Program-made: the position numbers and the translations under genes | The notes under the pieces: generated by a model | Databases searched by the model: none | What the model was told of the DNA's origin: nothing | Seen by the model: the letters and a program-made list of their open reading frames with translations, nothing else | In this document: positions 62,590 to 64,000 of the stretch, piece after piece | How positions within the stretch are numbered: the first letter of the stretch is position 1 | How the letters are laid out: each line of letters opens with the position of its first letter | From: Norana najaformis | Taxonomy: Eukaryota; Annelida; Clitellata; Crassiclitellata; Hormogastridae | NCBI GenBank assembly: GCA_964023275.1 | Contig: OZ029916.1 | Location: 17,748,150 to 17,812,149 of the forward strand | Length of the DNA: 64,000 nucleotides | Reading direction: 5' to 3'

Positions 62590-62955
62590 TTAGTATTCGC
62601 AACTTCCACCCCATTCGATCCATGCTCGACTTCAAAGCCACCTCTACAGTTGTAGCACTGGTAGAGTTGATGTTATTAGTTACTTCCAAGCTAAACCACT
62701 GTAAGTGTATATACCATAACCATGAATCAACCCTTTTGCTACCACCCGTTCTACCAGGAAGTTTGGAAACCGTGCATTCGCTCTCACCGGACCAACAGAA
62801 TGGAATAAGCTACCAATCGCCATCCGAACCTCACCTACGATAACTGCATTCAAAGTTGCACTTAAAACTCATATATTTAGTTCATGTTACGCGCTTTCGT
62901 GCAAGACTAGTTTTGTTTAAGTGCGCTATAAATGCTAGCTTACTTACTTACTAAA
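62590..62955 (+). mobile_element. CR1/L2-group LINE 3' end with (TTAC)n tail
   Basis: At 62755-62880 one frame reads RKFGNRAFALTGPTEWNKLP then IAIRTSPTITAFKVALKTHI and F, the typical C-terminal end. The 3' UTR ends GTGCGCTATAAATGCTAGCT followed by TTACTTACTTACTA. Upstream coding parts are out of frame and short. Confidence 0.85.
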
Positions 62956-64000
62956 TTAAGTGATCGCTTCCAACTTATTCCAGATGCACAGGCCTGAGCT
63001 GTCACCAGACAACCCAACCATCGCCATCTCACACCTATTGTTAAATCACTTAAAAAGGTGAAATTCCCAAAATACTTATTTGCAAGTTTCTTACACTAGC
63101 CTATAACTTATTTTTATAAACTCCACCATCTTGCCATGCTGCTCTACATGATCATCCTATAGCCTTACTTTTGCTTGCCCTAATCATTACTACACTAAGT
63201 TCAGCAAGTTATCCAACTAGATCTTTCATCCAAATTTTTGACCATGTCAGCTGGTTGACTAAATTTTTGACCGTGTCAGCTGGTTGACTAAATTTCCAGC
63301 TGGCCAGAACTACTTTTGATGGATTTTGGCTGCACATTTTGTTTGCAGATTTTTGGCCAGTTGTGACTGAATCTTTGAGAAAGTTTATTCAAACATGTAG
63401 CCTAGAGTTAGCCTGTCAGCAGGTGCCAGGAGGCATTTCTAGTCTTTTTGATCTTGTTGCTACTAGTAAAGAGATTGTTACAGTTATTTACTATTTTATA
63501 GATTTGCAGTCTTTTCATAGTTTTTGTAATTATTATTTTTATGAAAACAGTGGTTATTTTGTGTATCTGTCAAGGAAGCATTGCAACTATGTCTGTCAAG
63601 ATTCTATTAAGAATTCAACATTTGTGCAAAATGCACCAAGTCGAATATCACACTGAAATTAAGTTTCAGATTGAATTTTTTATATTATGAAAGTTAATTT
63701 GATTTTAAAGTAAACTCTGTTTTGATTTTATATTTGTTATTTGACAAAAGATTAGAAATTGCAAAATAGATGGGAAAATGTTTAAATTTTTCCTGACAAT
63801 TATATGCATGTATATATAAGAAATTGAACTGCACTCCTATCAGTTTCTTCTGGTCTATAAACATTTTCATAAGCAGAGGTTCCTTTGGATATGAAAATTT
63901 TTTAGGGGTTTCTGCCTTGGATAAAAAGTTGGGAAAGACTGACTTATAGACTGCAGACCTACATCAACTTTAGCGATTCTTTTGGTTGATTTGATTAAAA
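62956..64000. other. Right edge, no gene recognised
   Basis: It contains the 29-bp tandem duplication at 63239-63296 and a 105-codon open frame at 63339-63656 that resembles no known family. The remainder is AT-rich. Confidence 0.5.
63239..63296. repeat. Two-copy 29-bp tandem duplication
   Basis: TGACCATGTCAGCTGGTTGA is repeated as TGACCGTGTCAGCTGGTTGA with the following CTAAATTT. Confidence 0.95.

Noticed and set aside
63339-63656. 105-codon plus-strand frame near the right edge
   Set aside because: AT-rich composition, no family resemblance, no splice or start context.

Overview
The window looks like nuclear DNA of an AT-rich bilaterian animal, most likely an aquatic invertebrate. The evidence is long introns with GT-AG borders, two animal-specific gene families (TMEM132 and Mastermind), nuclear tRNA-Val genes, and a dense mix of non-LTR retrotransposons and cut-and-paste DNA transposons of kinds common in marine invertebrates. 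The phylum cannot be fixed from sequence alone. No LTR retrovirus, Polinton, CRISPR array or bacterial gene was recognised.

Layout. (1) 467-31579, minus strand: nine coding exons of one TMEM132-family gene. Signal-peptide exon 1 is at 31513-31579, and the transmembrane and cytoplasmic exon at 467-1534. All exon phases agree (1,048 codons so far). The exon at 467 ends in a splice donor, so the last few codons lie further left and were not placed. One intron, 7604-10069, appears to be GC-AG. The introns carry a Tigger-like element family with a LINE inserted in each copy, hAT and Tigger debris, MITEs and microsatellites. (2) 31580-42438: intergenic. It holds an inverted duplication carrying two identical, convergent tRNA-Val(CAC) genes, a 0.9-kb element with terminal inverted repeats, a 1.6-kb unclassified inverted-repeat element and dispersed repeats. 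(3) 42439-55207, minus strand: a two-exon Mastermind-like gene, the Notch co-activator. Exon 1 encodes the basic MamL-1 helix and exon 2 the long Gln/Ser/Asn-rich activation region. Its single 10-kb intron contains 78 perfect copies of CAGG (CCTG in the sense transcript) and, 240 bp away, 25 copies of a 45-bp minisatellite. (4) 55208-64000: repeat-rich 5' flank with a decayed pogo-type transposon that had a C-terminal PHD-like finger, several dispersed repeats and a CR1/L2-like LINE tail.

How the genes relate. Mastermind is nuclear and joins the Notch intracellular domain and CSL; TMEM132 is a single-pass cell-surface protein. They are neighbours in the same orientation, but nothing shows a shared pathway or regulation.

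The most interesting feature is the 45-bp array at 48264-49388. One plus-strand frame is open from 48093 to 49481, with no in-frame ATG, and encodes 25 copies of FRQILVAQRLLLQAL. Every variant seen inside the array (GCT/GCC/GCG and CTA/TTA) is synonymous; only the last unit carries a replacement change. This could be a coding exon of an unrecognised antisense gene or coincidence in a homogenised satellite.
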